In this document: in pieces, positions 7,872 to 15,432 of the stretch
Layout of the letters: the number at the start of each line of letters is the position of its first letter
How positions within the stretch are numbered: the first letter of the stretch is position 1
Source: an uncultured Erysipelotrichaceae bacterium
GTDB taxonomy: Bacteria > Bacillota_I > Bacilli_A > RFN20 > CAG-826
NCBI GenBank assembly: GCA_902787955.1
Contig: CADAIJ010000006.1
Coordinates: 1-64,000 of the forward strand
DNA: 64,000 nucleotides
Direction of reading: 5' to 3'
Translations under genes and position numbers: made by a program
Notes under the pieces: generated by a model
Seen by the model: the letters and a program-made list of their open reading frames with translations, nothing else
Told to the model about the DNA's origin: nothing
Database searches by the model: none

Positions 7872-8192
7872 ATGAAAAAAAGACCTCATGAAGAATTAAT
7901 TGATACTCTTAAAATTAAGTATTTTTCTAAATATATTTTTAGTAGGAATCCTGAATTTTCTTATAAAGAACTTTCTGTCGATTATGGTAAAAGTAAGGCC
8001 GTTATTCTTAAAAATGGAAAACGTAAATTATATGTTATAAACGTCGATGATAAAAATTCCGATAGGACGGTTAATAAAACCGGTATTCATCGTACCCTTG
8101 ATGGTCAATTTATTATGAATGTTAAGAATTCTGATACTAAAGATTATGAAAAATTAACAAAGATTATTGATAATGCTTTGAATATTAAATAA
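7872..8192 (+). CDS. Small basic protein upstream of the DGR target
   Basis: This 106-residue soluble protein is rich in Lys, Asp and Ile with no signal or membrane helix. It ends 16 bp before the target gene, which has its own strong AGGAGG. The small accessory gene of many DGRs (avd) encodes a four-helix barrel of about this size, but this protein looks beta/alpha mixed and lies upstream of the target rather than between VR and RT. I therefore do not call it Avd. A resemblance to the 100-residue protein at 6028 is possible. Confidence 0.5.
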   Translation: MKKRPHEELIDTLKIKYFSKYIFSRNPEFSYKELSVDYGKSKAVILKNGKRKLYVINVDDKNSDRTVNKTGIHRTLDGQFIMNVKNSDTKDYEKLTKIIDNALNIK

Positions 8193-8208
8193 AAGGAGGG
8201 TTATTTAT

Positions 8209-9615
8209 ATGAAAAAACTCGCAAAGAAAATTTTTATTCCTTTAGCTGCAGCGTTAACTGTTGTTGTTGCTGCTGGTGCGACCGTTGCCATTGTTCGTTT
8301 CGCTCATAATGGTGCTACAAATGTTATCGTCGATAAAGCTAAAGAAAAGATCTATGGCATGGGCTTCGATGAAGAAACCGAAACCTATGTTCATCTTGAT
8401 GATGCTGTTGGTTTTAAGTATGGAATCAATGGTGCTAAAAACGATTTTGATAAGGCTTATCCTTGGTCTGATATTAAAACAGTTTATGATAAGGGATCTT
8501 ATTTTGTTGAAGTCCCTAAGTTTTATATCATGACCGATGAAGAAGGCATTCATATTTCTGGAAAGAAGCATAATGAAAATTGGATTGTTGATCCAGCTTT
8601 CTTAGCAGCAGATAAAGAAACCGAACTTCCTTGGTTCCGTGTTGGTGCTTATGAAGCTTCTTTCACAAATGAATCTAAATCAGCTTTAGCTAGTGTTCCT
8701 GGAAAGATGCCAGCAGCAAATATTACAATGGCTCAAGCTAGAACCATGGCGATGGGCGCTGGTAATTATTTATTTGATGCTCGTGAAAATTCTGCTTTAC
8801 AAAAGTTATTTGTCGTGGAATTTTTAACTTTTGATTCTCAATCAGTTATGCTTGGTGCAACTGATTATTGGGATCTTGCTGGATCCTGGGATGCTGGCAA
8901 AATTTCCGTTTTCCATAACATGACTATAGATGATACTAATAGTTCAACTGAAGATTTAATGAAGCAAAAATATGTTGTTTTCAGTGATGAAAATGGCAAT
9001 TATTTTGATTATCGTGAAATTAAAGAAATCATCGATAATGGCGATGATACGTATGATGTTCATTTAAAGAATTCAGTAGAACTTCCAGAAGGCGATAGCT
9101 CTTGTATTTATATTGGTGAATTTTTGCCTACTGGAACAACAGATAATATGCGTGGTTCTTCTAAAGGAACCTCATTTAGCGGAGCAATGAACTATCGCGG
9201 TGTTGAAAACTGGTATGGTAACTATGATACCTGGTTAGATGGCATCGGTTTTAAAGATTTAGCTGGCGATAACGGTGGTTCACTTGTTTATTCATTTGAT
9301 CCTAATCGTTATTCATCTTCAGATTTTTCTTCTTATGAAGAAATTGAAAATGTAAATCTTAACGGTTTTGACGGCACTTATAATGTAGATGATTTTGGTT
9401 TGATTTATCCAACTAATAATGGTGGAGAATCAATTGATAATACATATTGCAATATAAGTTCTTCGAATGAAACAGTCGCTTATCGTATTGGCTTTATGGG
9501 CGGCTCTTCGTACAATGGTTCGGATGCTGGTGCCTTCTACTTGCACCTCTGGCTTGATGCTTCGCTTGCTGGCGCGTACTGCGGTTTCCGCCTTTCGCAA
9601 TATCCTTCTAAATAG
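8209..9615 (+). CDS. DGR target protein: secreted or anchored C-type-lectin-like adhesin
   Basis: The 468-residue protein starts with a basic patch and a hydrophobic helix (residues 9-31), so it is secreted or anchored outside the membrane. From about residue 75 it carries stretches familiar from phage adhesins of the C-type-lectin/formylglycine-enzyme fold (YFVEVPKFYIM, WFRVGAYEASF, a SVPGKMP segment and NSALQKLFVVEF). The last 35-40 residues, ending GFRLSQYPSK, are encoded by the variable repeat at 9498-9594. Diversified residues (Ser, Tyr, His, Trp, Leu, Leu, Gly, Ala, Tyr, Cys) replace mostly Asn codons of the template. AAAAGGAGGG precedes the ATG. It probably binds a receptor on host cells or another surface ligand. 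Confidence 0.9.
   Translation: MKKLAKKIFIPLAAALTVVVAAGATVAIVRFAHNGATNVIVDKAKEKIYGMGFDEETETYVHLDDAVGFKYGINGAKNDFDKAYPWSDIKTVYDKGSYFVEVPKFYIMTDEEGIHISGKKHNENWIVDPAFLAADKETELPWFRVGAYEASFTNESKSALASVPGKMPAANITMAQARTMAMGAGNYLFDARENSALQKLFVVEFLTFDSQSVMLGATDYWDLAGSWDAGKISVFHNMTIDDTNSSTEDLMKQKYVVFSDENGNYFDYREIKEIIDNGDDTYDVHLKNSVELPEGDSSCIYIGEFLPTGTTDNMRGSSKGTSFSGAMNYRGVENWYGNYDTWLDGIGFKDLAGDNGGSLVYSFDPNRYSSSDFSSYEEIENVNLNGFDGTYNVDDFGLIYPTNNGGESIDNTYCNISSSNETVAYRIGFMGGSSYNGSDAGAFYLHLWLDASLAGAYCGFRLSQYPSK
9498..9594 (+). repeat. DGR variable repeat (VR)
   Basis: This 97-bp segment at the 3' end of the target gene aligns without gaps to the template repeat at 9685-9781 (offset 187). It differs at 16 positions, every one an A in the template. 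The changes are 5 to C, 6 to T and 5 to G by my alignment. The final 13 bp CGGTTTCCGCCTT are identical in both copies and mark the likely site where homing starts. Confidence 0.95.
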
Positions 9616-9618
9616 GTT

Positions 9619-9640
9619 CTAGGGAAATGTTGTTCCCTAG
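9619..9640 (+). other. Hairpin downstream of VR
   Basis: CTAGGGAA (9619-9626) pairs with TTCCCTAG (9633-9640) around a 6-nt loop, 24 nt past the VR end and just after the target stop. Known DGRs have a similar short hairpin or cruciform just behind VR that raises homing. A CTTTTT run follows, so it can also terminate transcription of the target gene. Confidence 0.65.
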
Positions 9641-9667
9641 CTTTTTGACGTAAAGAATTGAACAACA

Positions 9668-9828
9668 AGGGTAATTGACTCTGGAAGCGGCAATTCGAAC
9701 AATGGTTCGGATGCTGGTGCCTTCTACTTGAACCTCAGGAATGATGCTTCGAATGCTAACACGAACTACGGTTTCCGCCTTAGATTTACCGATTGATTTT
9801 GAACCTTATTGGTTGAGTCAATTATCCT
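9668..9828 (+). ncRNA. TR-containing RNA closed by a long-range stem
   Basis: TAATTGACTC (9672-9681) and GAGTCAATTA (9815-9824) are perfect inverted repeats on either side of the template repeat. Pairing extends by one G-U (9671/9825) and AGG/CCT (9668-9670 with 9826-9828), giving a 14-bp helix with TR in the loop. DGR reverse transcription starts from a structured RNA that includes sequence downstream of TR. The ends of the transcript are not known. Confidence 0.6.
9685..9781 (+). repeat. DGR template repeat (TR)
   Basis: The 97-bp repeat contains 24 adenines, 16 of which are changed in the expressed VR copy; no C, G or T position differs. Read in the VR frame it is open, Asn-rich (codons AAC and AAT) and ends at a TGA shortly after. 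Asn codons give the widest residue choice under A-specific mutation, the usual DGR design. Confidence 0.95.
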
Positions 9829-9896
9829 GGGGTTCCCGAAATTAAAATGAAGGGTTTCTTTAGTAAATTATTGAAAGAGAAATATAGGTAAATGAA

Positions 9897-10928
9897 ATGA
9901 AAAGACTTGGTTATTTATTTGAAAAAGTTATCGATGAAGATAATCTTCGCTTGGCTTTTATAAATGCTGCTAAGGGTTCTTCTAAAAGGAAAAAAGCAAA
10001 GTTTTATTTAGATAATATTGATGCTTTTATTCCTTTATTGAAGTCATTATTTGTTAATGATTCATTTCAACCTTTAGTTAGAAACAGATTTATTATCCAG
10101 GAGAAGTTATCAAACAAGGTTAGAAAGATCTCTTCTTGTAGATTCTTCCCTGATTTAGTTGTTCAACATGCTTTATTTCAAGTTTTAGAAAAGGATGTCA
10201 TTTTGAAAGGATCTTATCCATATTCTGTGGCATCGATTAAAGGTCGTGGTATCAGATGTGGAAAAGAATATCTTGAAAAAGTTTTAAAGAAAAATCGAGC
10301 TCGTTATTGTTTAAAGCTCGATATATCTAAATATTATGATTCGATTAATCCTTCTATTTTATATGGATTTATCGAGAAGAAGATAAAAGACGTTAAGGTT
10401 CTTTCTATTCTTAAAAAGATAATCTTTGTTCAAGAAAAAGGAATTCCTATCGGATTTTATTCTTCTCAAAAGTTTTCTGAATTATATTTACAGTCTTTTG
10501 ATCATTTTGTAAAAGAAGAACTAGATATCAAATATTATGTTCGCTATTGCGATGATTTAGTTCTTATCGATTCTAATCGAAGAAAGCTCTTAAAATCTTT
10601 AGATCGAATTATTGAATTTTTAAATAATTTAGGTTTGAAGATTAAAGACAATTGGCTCTTATTTAGAATCGATGACGAAAATGGTGTAGATTTTCTTGGT
10701 TTTAAGTTTTTTAAATCTAAGACATCAATTAGAAAACGTATTTGGAAGAACATTAGAAGATGCTTATTAGATCTTAAGGTTCGCTTTTGGTCTTTAAAGC
10801 TTCTTCAAAGGTTTTTCTCTTATTGGGGATATATTAAGAATTCGAATTGTTTCTATATAAAGAATTTTTATCTTAAGAATATTCGTTTTGAAATTCTTAA
10901 AGAAAGGATTGCTTCTTATGGCGCGTAG
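9897..10928 (+). CDS. DGR reverse transcriptase
   Basis: The 343-residue protein is a compact reverse transcriptase. Visible motifs in order are a KGRG segment near residue 116, KLDISKYYDSI (first catalytic Asp), GIPIGFYSSQ at 182-191, YCDD at 217-220 and FLGFKFF. The SQ ending of the fourth motif, instead of the QG-type of group II introns and retrons, is typical of DGR enzymes. It copies the TR RNA with errors at adenines; the cDNA replaces VR. A tiny 14-codon frame (9847-9891) ends just before the start. The stop overlaps the next gene, so RT and phage genes share a transcript. Confidence 0.95.
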   Translation: MKRLGYLFEKVIDEDNLRLAFINAAKGSSKRKKAKFYLDNIDAFIPLLKSLFVNDSFQPLVRNRFIIQEKLSNKVRKISSCRFFPDLVVQHALFQVLEKDVILKGSYPYSVASIKGRGIRCGKEYLEKVLKKNRARYCLKLDISKYYDSINPSILYGFIEKKIKDVKVLSILKKIIFVQEKGIPIGFYSSQKFSELYLQSFDHFVKEELDIKYYVRYCDDLVLIDSNRRKLLKSLDRIIEFLNNLGLKIKDNWLLFRIDDENGVDFLGFKFFKSKTSIRKRIWKNIRRCLLDLKVRFWSLKLLQRFFSYWGYIKNSNCFYIKNFYLKNIRFEILKERIASYGA

Positions 10929-11103
10929 TAAAAGAAAAAGAGTATTTAAACGTTATGTTGTTTTAGCGATTTTTTCTGTTGTTATTTTGTTAGTAGCGGC
11001 CTTTCTTTTTTGGTATATCCCTCAACTTCAAGTTCAAGCTTCTGGTGGAGGCAATTATTTAAATCCATTTATTATTCCAGAAGTTGAACATATTTATTTT
11101 TAG
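10918..11103 (+). CDS. Small single-helix membrane protein, candidate coat protein
   Basis: A 61-residue protein starts at ATG 10918, inside the end of the RT gene, with AGAAAGGA upstream as ribosome site. An earlier in-frame start at 10888 is less likely. It has a basic N terminus (ARSKRKRVFKR), one membrane helix (about residues 11-33) and a short external tail containing QASGGGNYLNPF. The size and plan fit a small virion or assembly membrane protein of a filamentous phage. No family can be proved by eye. Confidence 0.6.
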   Translation: MARSKRKRVFKRYVVLAIFSVVILLVAAFLFWYIPQLQVQASGGGNYLNPFIIPEVEHIYF

Positions 11104-11115
11104 GAGGTAGATTCT

Positions 11116-12693
11116 ATGAATAAGAAATTGATGATATTATCGTTAATTCCATTAATTCCATCTTTGATTGGATGCTCAAATCCTTTAATGGTGGAAGCTT
11201 CTGGATCTAAATCAATTTATGAATCGACTGTTCTTGATGATTTAACTTCTGATGAGTCTTTCCATGAAGATATTTATACAGTAGATGATTTTGCTGTTAT
11301 AAAGTTCATGGAATTTGGCTATGCCAAGAACAGCGATACATTGTTTGATTTATTTTTCTATTTTTATCTAACTCCTGATAAATCTTATAATGTTTCAAAA
11401 TTTAGCCAAATAGTCGCGGCAAACTCTAATAATGATTATGAGTCTTATGATTTAAGAGTCATTGATTCAAACAATGGGTTTTATAAGACTCAAGTAATAA
11501 ATTCTAAATCATTATATTTAGATAATCTTAATACGCGTGTGTATAACATCTCCAAATATACCGTCTATTCTCGACCTTTAGATGATGAATCAGAAGATAA
11601 GATCTCTTTCGATGTTTCTTCTTCATTTACATTTAGTGGTTTTGCTGAATCCATGAATGGGAATGATTCATCCTCTTTAGAGTGTGCTGAGAATACGTTA
11701 GAAACCATCAATCTTGATGTCAGTGTTGGTAATTGGCTTTCAAAATCTTCTGGAGGCTATCGAAAGAACATTTTCTATGCCTGGTTTAATATCCCTAATC
11801 ATTTATTAGATTATTATGGTTATTTAGATAAAGTTGAGTATCAATATAGTTCTGTTGTATTACCTAATTATTTAGCTTTAACTGAGGATCAAACAATCGC
11901 TGTTTTTAATAATGGTGCCAGAACCAGCAGTAATTCTTCTGTTTCCTGGGCTCCATATACATCTGATTTAAATAATCTTAATAATGATTTTTTTAGATTT
12001 TGGATTCCTACTTGGGATTCACCTGTTTCTCGTAAAGAAGTTGAACTTAGATCCAAACAGTTTTTAACACCTGCTTTAGATTGGACTTATCACCATATTG
12101 AAACGGAGAATATGGAAGAATCATATTCGATTACTGAAAACCATCTCAATGGTTTTGAAAGATGGTGGGAAGAAACCTTTCACGGTATTGCTTATAGTGA
12201 ATTTGATCTTGGGGATTTAAATGTTTGGGATATTTTAAGCACAAGTGATTTGGGCTTAAGCAAATCATCGTTTGGATCCAAATATTTTGTTGATGAAGAA
12301 GATGTTGATTCTATTAAATCCTATTTATCCAGATCATCTCAAACGACTTATTTACTAAGATATCATGATGATGATTATTATTCAGAAAATGTTCGCCATG
12401 AAGCTTTAGGCGAATACCTTGGTTATTACTTTAGTTCTCATGCGTGTCTTGATTTTGAAATCATCACTTTCACTTTTAGGAAAGATGGGGTTTCAAAAAT
12501 TATTCCTGTGATTCATTCTCCTTTAAATAATTTTCCAAAAGGACTAGCCGCGGATGTTTCAGATCCATGGGGCTGGCTTAAAACAATGTTGATGGCCATT
12601 ATTCCTTTTGTTCTTGCTATTTTTGGAGGTGTTCTAGCGTTTTCTCTTATTAAAGCTAGGATATCGCGTCCAAAAGTAAAAATTAAAAAGTAG
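11116..12693 (+). CDS. Large lipobox protein with C-terminal membrane anchor, pIII-like plan
   Basis: The 525-residue protein has a signal peptide with lipobox LIGC (Cys at residue 20), a long Ser/Asp/Tyr-rich external part, and one membrane helix close to the end (MLMAIIPFVLAIFGGVLAFS) followed by a basic tail KARISRPKVKIKK. A big exported domain held by a C-terminal helix is the plan of minor coat proteins such as pIII in filamentous phages. An AGGAGGT lies 8 bp before the ATG. Sequence similarity to a known family was not recognised. Confidence 0.6.
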   Translation: MNKKLMILSLIPLIPSLIGCSNPLMVEASGSKSIYESTVLDDLTSDESFHEDIYTVDDFAVIKFMEFGYAKNSDTLFDLFFYFYLTPDKSYNVSKFSQIVAANSNNDYESYDLRVIDSNNGFYKTQVINSKSLYLDNLNTRVYNISKYTVYSRPLDDESEDKISFDVSSSFTFSGFAESMNGNDSSSLECAENTLETINLDVSVGNWLSKSSGGYRKNIFYAWFNIPNHLLDYYGYLDKVEYQYSSVVLPNYLALTEDQTIAVFNNGARTSSNSSVSWAPYTSDLNNLNNDFFRFWIPTWDSPVSRKEVELRSKQFLTPALDWTYHHIETENMEESYSITENHLNGFERWWEETFHGIAYSEFDLGDLNVWDILSTSDLGLSKSSFGSKYFVDEEDVDSIKSYLSRSSQTTYLLRYHDDDYYSENVRHEALGEYLGYYFSSHACLDFEIITFTFRKDGVSKIIPVIHSPLNNFPKGLAADVSDPWGWLKTMLMAIIPFVLAIFGGVLAFSLIKARISRPKVKIKK

Positions 12694-12712
12694 GAAAAAT
12701 AGGAGGTTGGCC

Positions 12713-13093
12713 ATGAATAACGAAATTTTTAGAAAACATCGAAGTAGCAAGAATGTACTTCTTCTTGTTATCGTTCTTGTTTTATCTATTTTTACTACAT
12801 CAATTTCTTTAGTCATTTCTCATAAAGAGATTCCTTCTGATATTAATGAAACATTTTTTGTGAATTATAGATTGGTTAAAGGTTATCTCTTTTACGAAAA
12901 ATCTTTATTTGTTCTTGAGGGAAAGAAGGAAGATGATAAGTCATATTCCTGGCAAATCGCCACCTTCTTTCCATACACGATTTATAAAGATTATGTTGAA
13001 TTAAAAAATTCAAATATGGTTTTAAAGTTCTATAGCAAATATTTATTTGATGGAACTAATTTATTCACTTATGGAGGTGAAATGTCGTTATGA
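12713..13093 (+). CDS. Single-pass membrane protein
   Basis: The 126-residue protein starts at ATG 12713 with AGGAGG at 12701-12706; an in-frame TTG at 12707 is too close to the ribosome site. It has a basic N terminus, a membrane helix at about residues 13-35 and an external domain of about 90 residues rich in Tyr, Phe and Lys. The stop overlaps the start of the P-loop ATPase by 4 bp, so the two are coupled and may act together in assembly. Confidence 0.6.
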   Translation: MNNEIFRKHRSSKNVLLLVIVLVLSIFTTSISLVISHKEIPSDINETFFVNYRLVKGYLFYEKSLFVLEGKKEDDKSYSWQIATFFPYTIYKDYVELKNSNMVLKFYSKYLFDGTNLFTYGGEMSL

Positions 13094-15324
13094 AGAATTT
13101 TAATTATCGATATATCATTTCAATAAGTGTTATAACGTTGATGCTTCTTCTCTGTATCTTTGTTTATGGAAATAATGTGATTCGCATCTGGTATTCTTTC
13201 CAAGTTTTCGGCGAGGAGATTTCTTATTATTTCCTTTCAATGTTTAACGAAGATGTTGAAACACCAACATTATATTTTCAGCTTCTGGTTGATGAAGAAT
13301 TTTTAAGAAGCTATTTTCTTCCAGAGAATTTCGATGAACTTCTTTTAAATCTTGGAATGCTTTTCCGTTTCTTTGCAGTAAGCGATTTTTGGTTTATCTG
13401 GTTAGAATTTTTAGCGAAATTTTTCTCAATTGGTTTGTTGGTTGTTATGTTTGGATTTATCTTTTTCGTCATTATGAAGATTTCTTATTCATTTATGTTT
13501 AAAGAAAACGAAAATGGATTAGAGCAATCTAAAGGAGTTATTTCCTATAAGAAATTCGAAGATAAAGTTCTTTCGAAAGTTATTGCCTGGATTAAAGAAG
13601 AAGTGGATTTTATTTTGCATGCTCCACTTTCAAAGATGTTTAGGATCATCTTTTATCTTGAATTAGCTTTTATGCTTAATTTGTATCCTTTGGTTATTGT
13701 TTTTATCGGTGGAATTTTCTATCTTTCTTGCTCTGGAAATCTCCTTTTATTGCTTGAATTAGTATTTAACATAATTGTTTTATTTATCGACATGGTAAGA
13801 GTTTTCTCTTTGCCAGGTTTAATTCTTCTTTGTTTAATTCTTTTTATTGTTTTACGTGTCAAGGCAGCTTATCGTCATTTGGAATTCTTAGAATCAATTG
13901 ATAAGAATTTTGTGGATAAGCTAGGAGTGGTTACTTCCATCTCTGGTGTTGTTGGATCTGGAAAGACCTGGCTTGGCACAGATTTTTATTTGACCGCGAT
14001 CGATGTTTTTCGCGATAAGGCGCTTAACATTCTCAATACAATTCAACTTAGATGGCCAACCTACAATTTTTTCTATGTTGAAAACTTTGTGAAGTTAGGC
14101 GCTTTTTCGAATCATTATTCAGTTAAAGACGAGCTTCATAAGCTCTTTAGGACTTATATTAATGAAAAAGGTGAATTAATCTTCGATATCGAAGATAAGC
14201 TTCATCTTTTTGATGTTGAATGTTGGGCATATTTTGATGGTTTGAGGTATCAAAGCTTATTAGATAACATTATTGAGTATGCCCAGGTTTATTACATTTA
14301 TAAATCGGAGCTTGGCTCTGCTAATTATTCCATCAGAACATCTGATTATAAGAAAGATTTAGATCATTTCCCTTTATATGTGGAGAATTATTTTAAAGAG
14401 AAATGTCCTGATAATGATTATTATTCGAAGATTGTTGATTTCGATTCTTTTAGACTTAAAAAACAAATTGATGAAAATGATAAATTTAAGGATATTGTAT
14501 GTTTTGGTGTTTTCTCTTTTACCGAGCTTGATAAAGAAAGAGGCAATGCTTTCGAAAATCGTGGAATTAAAAAGACTGCGAATGAAGCTAATCAGATGAA
14601 TGATGGCTTCAATCAATTTTTGAAGCTTATTCGCCACAAATGTACGATTGGCCATACTTGTTTCTTTAAGATGTTTTATGATGGTCAAAGAAAGAACAGT
14701 ATCAATGGTGATCTTAATTCCATCGCCGAGAATCTTATTTATTTAAGAAGTGCTTCTGGGGAGGATAAATCAACGTTGACATTTGTTTCGTTTTTCCTTC
14801 AATTTCCAGATTTCATCGTTTCTTTTTATAAGAGATTTATTAATCATTTTAGATTCTATAGAGAAGATACTAATTTATTTAGTTATCTTTTCTCGAAGCT
14901 TGCTTCGAAATGTTTTAAGCTTTTGGAATTTATTTCCAAAACATTTTCTTATCGTGTCTTAGAACTTGATGTGAACCATGGGGATATTGATGGCAATACC
15001 GTTAAGGATGAGCCAGCTTCTTATTATCGCCTTTATAAGAAAGTTGGCTATCGCTATAGCACGGATTGCTATCAGTTCTTATTTGAGGATGCTGCGATCT
15101 CCTCCGAATTTGGATTAAATGACATGCCAAATTATCAGGATATTGTTGCAAGCCGCGAAGAGCTTCTACGCCAAAATTCTTATTTCTTTAACGAGCTCTT
15201 TAAGAAGCGTGGTGAGGAACCTTTATCTCAAGAAGATGAATCTGGTTTAAAGGATGAAGTTTCATCCGATCCAGATTCATCTATAAGATTTGATTCCGAT
15301 TTCTTCGGAGGGAATTTAAAGTGA
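13090..15324 (+). CDS. Membrane P-loop ATPase, Zot/FtsK-like assembly motor
   Basis: The 744-residue protein has membrane helices near residues 5-27, 115-135 and several between about 185 and 260, then a cytoplasmic ATPase domain. Its Walker A motif is GVVGSGKT (residues 286-293). A segment TANEANQMNDGFNQF near residue 500 may hold the second acidic site. Filamentous phages use a Zot/pI-type ATPase for extrusion, but these normally have the ATPase first and one helix later, so this order is unusual. It precedes the replication initiator. A coupling ATPase of the Tn916 Orf21 kind is the alternative. Confidence 0.6.
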   Translation: MKNFNYRYIISISVITLMLLLCIFVYGNNVIRIWYSFQVFGEEISYYFLSMFNEDVETPTLYFQLLVDEEFLRSYFLPENFDELLLNLGMLFRFFAVSDFWFIWLEFLAKFFSIGLLVVMFGFIFFVIMKISYSFMFKENENGLEQSKGVISYKKFEDKVLSKVIAWIKEEVDFILHAPLSKMFRIIFYLELAFMLNLYPLVIVFIGGIFYLSCSGNLLLLLELVFNIIVLFIDMVRVFSLPGLILLCLILFIVLRVKAAYRHLEFLESIDKNFVDKLGVVTSISGVVGSGKTWLGTDFYLTAIDVFRDKALNILNTIQLRWPTYNFFYVENFVKLGAFSNHYSVKDELHKLFRTYINEKGELIFDIEDKLHLFDVECWAYFDGLRYQSLLDNIIEYAQVYYIYKSELGSANYSIRTSDYKKDLDHFPLYVENYFKEKCPDNDYYSKIVDFDSFRLKKQIDENDKFKDIVCFGVFSFTELDKERGNAFENRGIKKTANEANQMNDGFNQFLKLIRHKCTIGHTCFFKMFYDGQRKNSINGDLNSIAENLIYLRSASGEDKSTLTFVSFFLQFPDFIVSFYKRFINHFRFYREDTNLFSYLFSKLASKCFKLLEFISKTFSYRVLELDVNHGDIDGNTVKDEPASYYRLYKKVGYRYSTDCYQFLFEDAAISSEFGLNDMPNYQDIVASREELLRQNSYFFNELFKKRGEEPLSQEDESGLKDEVSSDPDSSIRFDSDFFGGNLK

Positions 15325-15398
15325 AGATCTTCACTTGGTCAAACACCCGGGTAATTAAGGCGGTCAATTTTTCAAATTGTGGGGGTGGAGTAACACCC
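15321..15398 (+). other. Candidate rolling-circle replication origin
   Basis: The 108-bp gap before rep is packed with inverted repeats: the 14-bp perfect palindrome GTGAAGATCTTCAC (15321-15334, including the ATPase stop), ACCCGGGT (15345-15352), and GGGTG/CACCC (15383-15387 with 15394-15398) around GAGTAA. G+C is higher than around it. Nick sites of Rep_trans-type initiators lie in such hairpins beside the rep gene. Confidence 0.45.
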
Positions 15399-15432
15399 AT
15401 AGTTATACCAACAATCTATATGGAGGCAGATT

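Noticed and set aside
7872..8192. DGR accessory protein Avd
   Set aside because: Size is similar, but composition is not that of a four-helix bundle and its place is upstream of the target.
8254..8571. Frames on both strands within the DGR target gene
   Set aside because: They are shadows of the target coding frame and lack ribosome sites.
9897..10928. Retron or group II intron reverse transcriptase
   Set aside because: The fourth motif ends in SQ, there is no maturase or endonuclease domain, and a TR/VR pair with adenine-specific differences is adjacent.
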